In this document: piece by piece, positions 24,894-36,832 of the stretch | Layout: each line of letters opens with the position of its first letter | How positions within the stretch are numbered: the first letter of the stretch is position 1 | Assembly (NCBI RefSeq): GCF_000208745.1 | Contig: NC_030851.1 | Location: 23,669,820 to 23,733,819, forward strand | Direction: 5' to 3' | DNA length: 64,000 nt | Origin: Theobroma cacao | Lineage: Eukaryota; Streptophyta; Magnoliopsida; Malvales; Malvaceae | Position numbers and translations under genes: made by a program | The notes under the pieces: generated by a model | The model's input: only the letters and a program-made list of their open reading frames with translations | Databases searched by the model: none | What the model was told of the DNA's origin: nothing

Positions 24894-26218
24894 ACAACCA
24901 AGAAGAAGGAATAGATTATGATGAAACCTTTGCTCCCATAGCTAGGATTGAAGCCATAAGGTTGTTGCTAGCTTTTGCATGCTTCATGAACTTTAAGTTG
25001 TACCAAAAGGATGTAAAAAGTGCATTCTTAAATGGATTAATTCAAGAGGAAGTTTTTGTAGAACAACCACCTGGTTTTGAAGATTTTGAAAAATTTGATC
25101 ATGTTTTTAAGCTTCACAAAAACTTTGTATAGATTGAAATAAGCTCTTAAAGCTTGGTATAAGAGGCTTTCAAAATTTCTAGTTGAAAAAGGATATGATA
25201 GAGGCAGCATCGATACTACATTGTTCATTAAGAGATATCTAAATGATTTAATTGTTGTGCAAATATATGTGGATGATATTGTATTTGGTGCAACTAATGA
25301 AGCTTTATGCAAGCACTTTGCAAAGGAAATGCAAGGTGAATTTGAGATTAGCAGGATGTGAGAGTTGAAGTACTTCGTTGGTCTTCAAATTAAGCAAGGT
25401 GAGGAAGGAATCTTCATCAACCAAGAAAGATATACTCATGATATGCTCAAGAAATTTGATATGCTGAAGCTGAAATCAATTTCCACACTAATGAGTACAT
25501 CTACCAAACTTGACATAGATGAAAAAGGAAAAGAAGTAGATCAAAAGCTCTATAGAGGTATGATTGGCTCTCTTCTTTACTTAACAGCAAGTAGACCAAA
25601 TATTCAGTTTAGTGTGTGCTTGTGTGCTAGATTTCAGTCACAGCTTAAAGAATCACACCTAACAGCTGTTAAGAGAATTTTTAGATACCTCATAGACAAT
25701 CAAGAACTAGGAATATGGTACTCTAGAGACTCAACTCTTAGCTTAGTTAGATATTTAGATGCTAACTTTGCTTGCAGCAGAACTGATAAAAAAGGCACTA
25801 GTGGAACATGCCAATTTTTAGGAAGGATGCTTGTGTCTTGGTCTAGCAAGAAGCAAAACTTAGTAGCACTATCTACAGCAGAGGCTGAATATGTTTCATT
25901 GGGTAGTTGTTGTGCATAAATCCTTTGGATCAAGCAGCAATTAAAAGACTATTGAATAATTATGCATAATGTACCGATATACTGTGATTACACAAGTTCA
26001 ATCAATATATCAAAAAATCCTGTGCAACATTCTAGGACAAAGCACATTGAGACTAGACACCATTTTATTAGAGACCATGTAGTGAAAAATGATATTAAAA
26101 TAGATTTTGTGAATACTCTACATCAATTAGCAAACATTTTTACCAAACCACTGAGTGAAGATAGATTTTGTGAGATTAGAAGAAATTTGGGGATGGTTAA
26201 TGTGAAGGAATTGTAAGA
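24894..26218 (+). pseudogene. T3 pol: RT and RNase H
   Basis: [22 protein letters not shown], then YVDDIVFGA (the catalytic YVDD) near 25270, KYFVGLQIKQ. RNase H: DANFACSRTDKKGTSG, WSSKKQNLVALSTAEAEYV, and the last part YCDYTSSINISK to TKPLSEDRF. Breaks: stop and frameshift near 25131, TGA near 25360, TAA at 25917-25919 after GSCCA (also present in T4). The C-terminal RNase H piece is open at 25962-26216. Order after integrase confirms copia. Confidence 0.92.
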
Positions 26219-26612
26219 AAATCTTTGGCTCTCACATTGAAAACAGAATGCATTCAGTCGACTAAGGAATTCTTAGTCAACTAAGAATGGCCTGACATCC
26301 TTAAATAATAAGATTCAGTGAGTTTAAAAGAAATAGGAGTAAATTATGGTAAAAATTTGATTTACCTAGTGTAAAGAGGAATAGAGCAGAGCTGCCAAAG
26401 GTAAATAATCAAAATTTTAGAGGGAGATTTGAAAATATGAAGAAATAAAAGTAGGGTAGTTCTTAAAGGAAGATGAGAAGTTTTATGAGCAATAACTACT
26501 GCCAACCTCTTCTTCCATCTCCTCTATAACCAGTTGCTCTAAAAACAGAAACCTAAATCTTCCTAGTTGCCTCTAAAATTGACTTAGACCTTTAGAAATT
26601 TCTAAAACCAAA
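26219..26612 (+). other. T3 spacer between pol and extra ORF
   Basis: AT-rich, no ORF of note, collinear with 41573-41960 of T4. It includes the motif TCAGTCGACTAAGGAATTCT near 26257, similar to the AGTCGACTAAG motif of the copia LTRs. I see no other signal. Confidence 0.6.
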
Positions 26613-28572
26613 ATGGCTAGAACATCTCAAAGTAAAGAAGTATTAGAGAACAAGAATGGAAAAAAGGCCAATAGAGGAAGAAACTGGAACAGAAAGTCAG
26701 AATAAGAAACAAAAAATCGTGCCTGCTTCAGTGAAGGAAATAGCCTAGAAACTAAGGGAAAAGAAGCAAAAAACTGACAAGAAGAAAGATACAGAACTCT
26801 CACTCCAAAAAGGTATCAGTTCCTCTTCTTTTTCAAAATTTAGAAATAAGCTGCATGAGTATAGATTCAAGAATATAGAAAATGCACCAATCTCCTGCGA
26901 AAAGTTTATTGATTAGAAGAGTTTTGAGGAAAATGTAGAAATCCAAACCAGTCCATCTGAGTACTTTGATGAACTGAAACTTAAAGGTTACAACACCTTT
27001 AAGAATATGTCATATAGTCCAAGTCTGGTTAAAGAATTTTACTCTAGCATTGCTCTGAAAGAAAAGGAATTAATAGATTCTGATGACTATGTAAAAGATG
27101 GCTTGAATGTCTATTTGAATGGAAAAGAGTTTGTTGTGACTGTTGGAGATTTAGGGAACTTGCTGAAAATAGAGGGTGAAATAGGTGAATTTGAACTTCC
27201 AGAAAAATATGATCCGTCCTCACTGTGGGAGATCATCATTAGAAGGAAAGAAAAAACTTCTCTAAAAGTAATTCAGGTCTGATAATCAATCCACAAATTA
27301 GGATACTGCATTACTTTACAGCAGCAAATATTCAAGGGAGGAGTGGAAGTCTTAGCTACATCAGCCTCCAGGATCTTTGGTTGATGGAGCATGCTTTTAA
27401 TGGAGTGTCTCTAAATCTGAGGAGATTTATGATTGAGAAAATGAGAAATGCTTGTAAACTTGATAAGGTCAATCTGCCATATGGGAATGTGATTACACCC
27501 ATTCTGCAGAAGAAAGGAATATGGGTTAAAAGGTATGATATGGACCTGGTAAAAACCAGAGACCAAGTCATTTATTACGACAGCTTAGTTAAGATGGGGT
27601 ATGTGCTTGATAGAGAGAAATTTATCAAAACCTCCAAAACTGGCTTAAGAAAATATCACAGTCTGCCTGCTCAACTTGAATAAGCTCCTTCCAGATTTTT
27701 GAATGAGATGATTTTTAATTTGCTAATGAGAATTGATGGTAAGCTGACTGACCAGGAGTGAAGCTATAGAAAATGGAAGATAAAATCACTGAGTTGGAAA
27801 ACAAGCTGAAGGAGAAGGAAAACATGGCATCTGAACCTGTGGTTGCAGACAATTCTTCCACATCCAGCACTGTAACTACACAACAAGGTGTTGAAGGTTC
27901 AGTAGAGCCAGCAGATAAGTTTGCCCCTCATATTGGAAGTTTTGGCACTCAAAATGAAAGCTCTACCTACAAGTTTACCAGTCCTGTTCTACAAACTGAG
28001 GACTCCCCACAAGGAGTTGATTAGCCAGCCAAAACACCCTTCCCTGAACCTCAAAGTAGAAATGACTCAGAACAAGGGACTGAAGTAGCTGGTGCAGAAA
28101 TTGAGAAACATCAGGCTTCTTCTCCAAATTCAGAGGAAGTTTCCATTATGGACATTTTTCACCAAATGGTCAGAGAGGAACAAGTTGAAAAAGTCATTGT
28201 CAAGACAGCAACTCATAAGGAAGGTGCAAATGTAAGAAAAGGAAAGAAACCTACTTCAACTCTCAAACTAAAGGCAAAATGGGGAAACTAGAAACCACCA
28301 CAGCACCACCAGCTAAGGCAATACAACCAACCAAAGGAAGGAAGACTATGGCAACCAAGACAACTTTTCTCAAAAGAATAAAGTCTTTCAGATTGGTAGA
28401 GATGTCTAAACCAGTTTTAGCCTTTTCTCCTCATAGTTCAGTTCATGTTTCAGACAAATTTTCTCTAGAATCCTCTCTTAGAAAGTCATCTCCTCTCCGA
28501 GAACCCTCTCTGTTTCCTTTCAACCCTTTCTACAGCACTGAATCCTTACCCTTCGACACATCAAATGAATAG
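26613..28572 (+). pseudogene. T3 extra ORF downstream of pol, decayed
   Basis: Same region as T4 41961-43881. It starts MARTSQSKEV, is broken soon after, and reopens at 27007-27282 (KEFYSSIALKEKELIDSDDY), 27381-27683 (LRRFMIEKMRNACKL) and 27773-28024 with a coiled-coil stretch (MEDKITELENKLKEKENM), then a Ser/Pro/Lys-rich tail to 28572. The middle resembles, from memory, the putative plant transposon protein domain (Pfam Transposase_32/PF20167 type). A TAG at 26914-26916 is shared with T4. No membrane segment is visible. Function unknown. Confidence 0.7.
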
Positions 28573-29318
28573 AAGCCCCTCCTTTTGATGTTGACAAAAA
28601 GGGAAAGTAGAATAAAATGGGTGCAAGAACCAAGAACTAGAAGAATAAAATTGAAAAAAAAAATGTTTGGGTAAAGGAACCAGGAAGGAACCCAGCAAAG
28701 GGAAGAAGATAGAATCAAAGATGAATGAACTTAGAAAAATAGGAGATAGAAAGCAAAAATTATCCAGGGGCAGTTTCGAAATACTTATTGGTTAACTGTT
28801 ATTTGTGCCATGGTGGCACTTGAACACTTGGTTTTAATCTTGTTATCTATATGGTTGTTTGACAAATGGATGCTGATATGATTGTGATGCTTGATTGATG
28901 GAAATTGAAATCTGCTATCCTTGCATTTTTACTACTATTGACAAAATCTGCTACTGCTTTGATATTGAATTATATGCTGATAATTGATTTTTGTTTGTGG
29001 TATTGTGAATAATTTCTAGTTGAAAATAGATATAGATGTTGTGCATAGAATGTCAATTAAATCACGAAAGGAATAAATAAAATCTGATAATTATATGACT
29101 GTTGATAGAACTCTACTGAATTCTTTATAAAAATTTGTCAACTTTCAATGTCATTCTTTCTTATGACAAAAATGAAATTGACTAGAGTAAAAGTAAGCAA
29201 TGTTTGCACAAACTAAGGGGGAGCTTATACTTAGGGGGAGTAATCTCCATTTTCTATAGAAAACTAAAAAGAGTAAAAAAACACTATGCTGTTAATCAAG
29301 GAGTGTTTTGTCATCATC
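28573..29318 (+). other. T3 3' untranslated region before the polypurine tract
   Basis: Non-coding and AT-rich. It carries the twin purine tracts CTAAGGGGGAGC and CTTAGGGGGAGT at 29213-29241, collinear with T4 44617-44645. Confidence 0.65.
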
Positions 29319-29332
29319 AAAAAGGGAGAGAT
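29319..29332 (+). other. T3 polypurine tract
   Basis: AAAAAGGGAGAG immediately before the 3' LTR. Confidence 0.85.
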
Positions 29333-30411
29333 CGTTGGCTCCATTAGTTTTTGATGATAATAAAACATTCCCATTTATTTGTGTCTAATACCTTTACTTG
29401 AGTGTGCAAGAAATTAATATATGAAATTAATTTCTTAACTCTTCAAATAGTATTTTTGAAAGAAAAACAAAGAGGGATAAAATCAACAAGATGTAACTGA
29501 ATAACAAGGAGGAAGCTTGTTGGTGAAACAAGGAAGAACATTGGTTGACCAAATTTCAAATTGGAGAAATGGCGGGCTAAAGAGTTTAAGAAACAGAACT
29601 AACTTAGTCAACCATGTCAGTCGACTAAGTGCCCTCTGCCAGAATTTGTAAACCAAAAACAGAATCAACTTAGTCAACCAAGTTAGTTGACTAAGAGCTC
29701 TTTGTCTGCAATTTGAACCAGAGCACTACAAGACAGATTAACGACTAGAACTCATCCTCAACTATTTCCAATAGCCATAAACTATCAAACTACCATCAGA
29801 GTTGCATCTCTAAGCATAAAAGGGTCTTCTAATAATTAGAAACAAGTTTTTAGAAGCCTTGAATGAGATTTGAGCTGTAGAAAGTTGAAAAACCAGAAAA
29901 GCTTCACTGCACTTTTTTGCACTTAAACGCCTACTCTTTGCCATTGTATTTAGCACTCATTCTTGTACCATTCAGATCAACTTGTGATCATAGGTTCTTT
30001 CTTTAACTTCTTTTCTTGTTTACTTAGAGTGAAGGAGTCACTCTAAGGTGTTGTTCAAGCTTGGGAAAGCTTGAATGTTATAGGTTGTGGTTAACCCTTG
30101 GAAAACCACTTTGCATTTTAGTTAAGCCCGTGAAAAACTAGTGTAAAGGTTTTGGCTGAGCCTGTGAAAAGCCATTATAAAAGCTTGGTGAAAGCTTGTG
30201 AATTTCACCGGATTCTTAGTGAATTGTTGGGAAAATCCTTAGTTGGATAATCAAGGTAGTGGATGTAGGTCTTGGACCGAACCACTCTAAATTGTTATGC
30301 ACCTTATACTCTGTTTTTATATTTGTAAGTTCTGGAAATTAGTTCCACATTTTGTCAAGAGCCAAATTGTGCTATTCATCCCCCCTCTAGCACATATTAA
30401 CGGGACCAACA
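29333..30411 (+). repeat. T3 3' LTR (1,079 bp)
   Basis: Starts CGTTGGCTCC (T4 has TGTTAGCTCC/TGTTGACTCC, so the T of TG is mutated) and ends GGGACCAACA. It includes imperfect inverted motifs around TTAGTCGACTAAG near 29620 and 29690. It matches both T4 LTRs along its length. Confidence 0.92.
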
Positions 30412-30543
30412 CTTCTAGTTATGTGTTTATGGAGATCGAGATTTCATAGGTTCACTTCTAAATTACCCTTTTAACTCGGTAATTAACCTCAATTGGCATC
30501 CGTAAACTTTATTAGCCACTGTATCAAAATACGGGGTACTACA
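30412..30543 (-). repeat. L1 left LTR, last 132 bp
   Basis: Ends GGGGTACTACA before a polypurine tract. It matches the last bases of S1 (21765-21824). It begins abruptly at the T3 insertion. Confidence 0.88.
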
Positions 30544-30558
30544 ATCTCTCCCACTTAA
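30544..30558 (-). other. L1 polypurine tract
   Basis: Minus strand TTTAAGTGGGAGAGAT directly next to the LTR, of the type seen in T1 and T2. Confidence 0.8.
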
Positions 30559-33500
30559 AAGGAATTCGTCCTCGAATTGAAATCGACATAGGCTGAATAA
30601 CTAAAGTTTTGAAGTTCTGCCACATCACTTTTGTCGAGCATTTTGAATGTAGAATCTTGGTTTATGCATCATATCGACTTCCAATCTTATACAAAACTCG
30701 ACAATGTCATAGTATATAGTTATGTGCATTACTATTGTTGGATCAAAACAATATCATCCTTCATCTTATGAAGAGAATTCAAATAAGCTATTAATTCTAG
30801 TCACACCTCAATCAAATCATCCTTAAATCATCAACTATGCATGTTTAATTAACCATCTATAACTCCTCTACTCTGCTCCTTTATCAAGCCCTCCAATATT
30901 CAAGCATCTATTCCACCATTGACTATGGGTCTAATTTGTCAACCAATCTCTATTTCATTTTTCATTCTCTCATATAAATTCCATTTAAGCATTTCACAAT
31001 ACATAAGGATCAAATGTTCTTTATTCATTTCATCTATTTTTTTTTTAATATCAAAGATGATTCAAATCTAGTAACCATTAGTCACCATACTACCAAAACA
31101 AACTCCAATACCTTCATAATTGAGTGCTCACTAGATAAATCTCAACTTATACCACAAGGCATTTCAATAAATCATGACATTCCACATACCCCCTTATAAT
31201 CTTAACCAATCTCTTTAATCAATAACTCAACCTTTCAAGATTAAAGTTGCTCAAAATTTTCCCTTTAAAGTTCCTTTCCAAGTTTCATTTTGATTACTAA
31301 TCATTTCTATATTTCCAATGTCATAGTTAATTTGCTCATCATCAATCACCTACAACATATCTAACTTGATATTTCTCAAATTTACTCTAAACATCAGATC
31401 TCATGGCCTCATTAGTTTATCAATCTGAGGATGAAATTAGACACTTATCTATCCTTAAGTGTACTTTAAAATCAAAGAATCATCTATTAAGACCTTATTG
31501 ATATTAACTCCTTTTAGCCTTTTTGCCTTAGAAAATTAAATCTATAATCATTCATTCTCAATCATGAGCTTTATGCCAAACAAGGCAGATTTTAAACTTT
31601 TCTTACATAAACTCAAATGCACCACCTTCATGCATAAGCTAATTTTTTTTTTCCAAATCTTCATAAGTCAAAACTTTATATTGGGGCTATACGAATACTA
31701 GTACGTTTTATTCCATTAGCCTTTAGGGAATTAAATTCATGGCATACTTATCTATTTCTATACTTCATAATAGCCTATCAATTTCTAGCTTACAATTAAG
31801 CTAGTTCATATGCCAAACCTCTCAAGCTATATCAAAAACAACAAGTTTGATCACAATATGATAGAACTTTATGAACTAATACCAAAAGTATAAACACTTA
31901 TCCTTACATTGATAGCATTGTAATCCACTTGTTCACTACCAAAATCAGCGATAAATTATCTTAATCATTGTCTAGCACTATAACCATTGATAGAATATCA
32001 TCATCGAATCAAATTATAACTAACTCCGCATGAGCTTTTATACCAATATGCAACATATATATCCATACATATATATTTCCAAAAATTTTAACTTTTGGTA
32101 GCCTTAGGCATATCAAGCACAATAAGCCATCTGTAAAATAAAATAACCAACAATCAAATTTAGAATCAATTCTTCTTATAGTTGGTTAGATCATGCTCAT
32201 CATTTGCGGTGAATACACAAAGCTTATCCCAATATTCTAATCTCATACGAGAATCGACCACTAATTGGCACCATCCCTAAAGCACCATGTGTCTGGAAAA
32301 TCAATTTTTTTCTTAGCCAAAATTCATATTCTAATATCATGCTTCTAGATCGTAGCTCATTACCAAAGTCTTTACTCGTATATAAATACTCGAATCATCA
32401 TCTCTTTTCTAACTAGATTTCTACAATTTTCGTAGTGTATTTCTATTCCCTTACCAAGAGTAGTATCATTTAATCAAACCATGTCACCCTCATTCTCTAA
32501 ACATTTGAAGCATAATTCAACCTTTGCCTATCACTATCAGGCACTTTACCTTGATAATTACTCAAAATAAATTGAAACTTGTGGAGGAAGCACATTTCAC
32601 AATTTATGCCTTGTGTCTACAATTATGTCGAGACCAGAACCTCATCGGGTCCACAAAATAGTAGGATAATCATTGCCTCAAACCAGCATTTCCAAATATA
32701 CTTATGCTTGTATCATATCTTCATACTTATGTGACATATTAGTCACGAGCCTAACTTGACTATATAGCCATTTGCTCTTTGAGCTTTAATGTTTTCTCAG
32801 TGTGAAAAATCTTTCGAATTTGTCTCATCAGGGTATGCACAAGGTGGATACATGTCCATAACTTACAGTTCATGGCCTAAAGCATTGAACACAATCTCAT
32901 CATTGATGTTCTACGTTATATCATATAATACAAAATATAATCTAAAAATTATGACAATGAAATTCTAAAGTTCTACCTTTATCTACCAATCATAGCTCCC
33001 TTTCTAAGCACATACTTTACACTGCTTGATTGTTCACAAGTCACTCATGGCCATCCAAATTCGACCTCTTATAGTAAGTCAAACTAGTATTTTATTCTTA
33101 TGTTTTCCAATACACTTCCAAAATGCTTAAACACATCCTTTAATAGAAATCTGTTGAGGATTCAGACAATCAAAGGCTTATCTTCAAAGCCACGCATAAC
33201 TTTAACAATTTAATATATATTCGATAACATTTAGCTCATTAACCCCATTGAACATTATTTTAAGATCTTTCAAGATGTCCTTACTCTTATTTCGAATCGA
33301 ACCAAACTAACTTAATATAATTGCATTGATTATCCTTGAGCTTTTTATGCTCGTTATAACAACATCTATGTTTCACCCATCATTTGTCTTAATGACTTTC
33401 AGCCTTTCGCAACACACTTCTCATACATGTTAAGGCATTCTCAATCTCATACCAAGCCTATAGTCATGTAATCACAATTAGGCCAAATCCTTCTATGGAA

Positions 33501-35018
33501 TATCTCCTTCCACACGATGAATGCGAATTGCAAGATATACAACTTTGAGTGTATGCTTACATATTGGTAACCTCCATATATTTCATGGTCATAAAAACCA
33601 TAATTTGCAAAACAAGCTTTCTATCACAAGTTTGCGATCAAAACATTAGTCTCAACATATCTCACTTTGGGCATACTTCACTAATAGCATTCACATACCT
33701 TTACCATAACATTCAGTGCAAATTGATTAAGCAATGATCTCCAAATTTACTCTTAGATACACATATATCAAATTGTACACCACTTAGTGTTGAGATCTTG
33801 ACTTTACTCATCAATTCTTGACCAATTAGATCCATAAGATAGAAAATTCACTAAATTTTTGTATCATGCTTTTAACAGTCATAAGATCAAAATTTCTTAA
33901 GCTTAGGATGCAGAGGCTTCCTCTTAGAGCATATCCAAAAATCCACATGTTTTAAGTCCTTTACCTTTGGAGAAGTCACATTCAAGACTAATCATTTACA
34001 TCATAGGTTGCATATTGAACCAAACATATTTTTAAATTGACCTTTAAAGCAATTCATATATCGATCTTCATATAGAACTCCATATGACACTTACACTAAA
34101 TTTGTCATTTCCATGCCATTTAATTTCAAACTGCTAAATCCACAACTAGTCCTTTAATCCTTTGGCTCCACACTAAGCATAGCAAAATTCAAGCTCATCC
34201 TTAGAGTAGATCATTTACTAGCCTTTTACTTCATGACCATACGTCAATTATAATAATCAGTGATTTTCACCCTTAAGCTAATTCATATACCTTTAATTTT
34301 AAACCATAATAGTTCAAATTAACCCTTGGGATCTCACAGTCACTTAATTAGAATCAAAACCAGCTCCCTCTAGCCTGTTGTACACATATTCAACACATAT
34401 TCTCATATAAATATTTCAGAAGCCTAACACTATTTATATATGGCATAACAAGCTCGATTAACCAAGTGCATTTACCTCTGTGCACATAAGCATTGGCTTA
34501 CTCTTACCTCAATGCTTAAATTTATAAACTCCGAGTGAATCATAATCATCACTATTCATTCCAATCAAAGTATGCCCCTTGTACCATTACTGTATATGTT
34601 TCTTTATATTGACTGCAATAATGATCCAATATTGTCCAATTTCTTCTCATTGACAATTATAGGCTCAAGTTATAACTCCACTAAATGAATAAGTCATTAC
34701 GGACCTATTAGTCTAGCTCCAATTTCCTCCATCTTTAATCGGAGGAATTTGTTATTACATTAGCCTTTCATTAGGAGCATTTGCTTAAAATCTTTCAACA
34801 ACAGCTCCTGTCTCGAGTGGCACCTCAAACATGGACAACGGCACTGCTTATGACCTTTACATAATGTTAGCAAGAGGGTAAGTTACTAGGAATAGGAGTT
34901 CATATAGCCTCTTGTCTATGACTTGTGCTACAGTCACAAACCATAAACAAGACTCTACATTAACTCAGACAACTCCGCTGACTGACATGAGAATCCTTAG
35001 GACTCGACTAAACCTAGA

Positions 35019-35030
35019 GCTCTGATACCA
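35019..35030 (-). other. L1 primer-binding site (initiator tRNA-Met)
   Basis: Minus strand TGGTATCAGAGC, a perfect match, 4 bases from the LTR. Confidence 0.95.
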
Positions 35031-35034
35031 ACTT

Positions 35035-35679
35035 TGTCACAACCCAAATACCGGGCCATGATTGGCGCATGGGCCCAATGGGTATAGCCCACTAAGCTTA
35101 AGCAAGCCTTTTTATGCAAAACCGATCATCATTCCCAACCATCATTTCTAAAACCACATATTGAAATTCTGAACTAAAAAAATTTCAGTAATATTCTATA
35201 GTAACCCAAAACTCACAATTTATAATGTCAAAATAATGCCACCCATTTGCCAACTCATAGTGGCATCGGTAATCAAATATACATAATTGACTTATAATAT
35301 GGATCCTAGCGGATTACATTACATATACGCATTCACAAGTAACAAACCCTTGATCGTCAGCGGAGTGACCATAGGTGAAGGTACAGCTACTAAGATGCCA
35401 TAGTACCTACCAAGAGGATGAGCATATGTGGACACTCAATCTAGGTCCCAACTATCTTCGAATTTGAAAACATGTAGTTTAAAAACATGAGTATAAAACT
35501 CAGTGATTGAACATAAGAAGGGAACAAGCAATCGATAAAAAGAATTTGGAAATCATGATGCACTTGTTTCGAAAACAATGCACTTGATTTAATTTCTTAC
35601 TAAAAAGCCCTCATTTCAAACTTTGATTAATAACCTCATAGTGTTGCAAAAACCCATGATCAATCCATGAAGTTAAATG
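35035..35679 (-). repeat. L1 right LTR, first segment
   Basis: Starts TGTCACAACCC next to the PBS and is interrupted by T4 at 35680; AAATG (35675-35679) is duplicated at 45798-45802. Confidence 0.92.
35675..35679. repeat. T4 target duplication, left
   Basis: AAATG, repeated exactly at 45798-45802. Confidence 0.95.
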
Positions 35680-36752
35680 TGTTAGCTCCATTAGTTTTTG
35701 ATGATAATAAAACATTCCCATTTATGTGTGTCTAATACCTTTACTTGACTGTGCAAGAAAGTAATACATGAAATTAATTTATTGACTCTTCAAAGAGTAT
35801 TTTTGAATGAAAAAGAGGGATAAAATCAATAAGATATAACTAAATAACAAGGAGGAAGCTTATTGGTGAAACAAGAAAGAACATTGGTTGACCAAATTTC
35901 AAACTAGAGAAATGGTGGGCTGAAGAGTTTGAGAAACAAAACCAATTTAGTCAACCAAGTTAGTCGACTAAGTGCTCTCTACCAGAATCTGTAAACCAAA
36001 AATAGAACCAACTTAGTCAACCAAGTTAGTCGACTAAGAGCTCTTTGTCTGCAATTTGAACCAGAGCACTACAAGACAGATTAACGGCTAGAACTCATCC
36101 TCAACTGTTTCAACGGATATAAACTGCCAAACTGCCATCAGAGTTGCATCTCCAAGTATAAAAGAGTCTTCCAACAATAAGAAAGAAGTTTTTTGAAGCC
36201 TTGAATGAGATTTAACCTATAGAGAGTTGAAAAACCAGAAAAGCTTCACTACACTTATTTGCACTTAAATGCCTACTCTTTGCATTTGTATTTAGCACTC
36301 AATCTTGTACCAATCAGATCAACCAGTGATCATAGGTACTTTTTTTTTACTACTTTTCTTGTATTCTTAGAGTGAAGGAGTCACTCGAAGGGGTTGTTCA
36401 AGCTTGAGATAGCTTGATTGTTGTAGGTTGTGGTTGAGCCTTGGAAAAGCACATTGGGTTTTAGTTGAGCCCGTGAAAAACTAATGTAAAAGGTTATGGC
36501 TAAACCTGGTAAAAGCCATTGTAAAGCTTGGTGAAAGCTTATGAATTTCACCGGTCCATAATGGATTTATGGGAAAATCCTTGGTTGGATAATGAAGGTA
36601 GTGGATGTAGGTCTTGGACCGAACCTCTCTAAATTGCTGTGCATTTTATACTCTGTTTTTGTCTTCTTAAGTTCTAGAAATTAGTTTCCAATCTTGTCAA
36701 GAGCCAAATTGTGCTATTCACCTCCCCTTTAGCACATATTATCGGGACCATA
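35680..36752 (+). repeat. T4 5' LTR (1,073 bp)
   Basis: Starts TGTTAGCTCC; the end reads GGGACCATA where the 3' LTR has GGGACCAACA. A TATA box, TATAAAAG, lies at 36157-36164 and is conserved at 45202-45209 in the 3' LTR. Motifs around TTAGTCGACTAAG near 35960 and 36025 form imperfect palindromes. Confidence 0.93.
36157..36164 (+). promoter_or_regulatory. TATA box of T4 5' LTR
   Basis: TATAAAAG, conserved in the 3' LTR; T3 has CATAAAAG at this place near 29815. Likely the element's transcription start lies about 30 bases downstream. Confidence 0.65.
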
Positions 36753-36755
36753 AAT

Positions 36756-36767
36756 TGGTATCAGAGC
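36756..36767 (+). other. T4 primer-binding site (initiator tRNA-Met)
   Basis: TGGTATCAGAGC, perfect, 3 bases after the LTR. Confidence 0.95.
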
Positions 36768-36832
36768 TAGTTCCCTATTATTAAGGCTTAACATCCTTAG
36801 GGAGGATTCATATGGCTCTCTAAAAGTCAGTA

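Larger units (their letters stand above)
16679..30411 (+). mobile_element. T3: SIRE-like Ty1/copia element, 5' part off-window, interrupted by S1 and S2
   Basis: Starts within gag at the T2 insertion and runs gag end, protease, integrase, RT, RNase H, extra ORF, polypurine tract, 3' LTR. Integrase before RT is the copia order. Long gag with a coiled segment, the zinc knuckle, and an extra ORF after pol suggest the SIRE/Maximus lineage. Two solo LTRs (18928-21824 and 21953-24893) split its pol. Its 3' LTR ends at 30411 next to LTR sequence of L1, so T3 is nested in L1; CTTCT (30412-30416) would be the right target duplication. Confidence 0.92.
30544..35034 (-). other. L1 internal region, no recognisable gag or pol
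   Basis: About 4.5 kb of AT-rich sequence whose + strand is poor in G relative to C, the pattern expected for a minus-strand retroelement. The largest ORFs are about 60 codons and none shows RT, integrase, protease or zinc-knuckle motifs on either strand. I see no tandem repeat, tRNA or host gene in it. Whether it encodes anything is unknown; extremely decayed gag remains possible. Confidence 0.7.

Noticed and set aside
28279..28572. Independent small host gene (97 aa)
   Set aside because: Collinear with the tail of the extra ORF of T4, so it belongs to T3.
34800..34860. Weak resemblance of the L1 minus strand to the T6 VVRHF motif region
   Set aside because: Only a few residues match, with a stop inside; not enough to claim homology.
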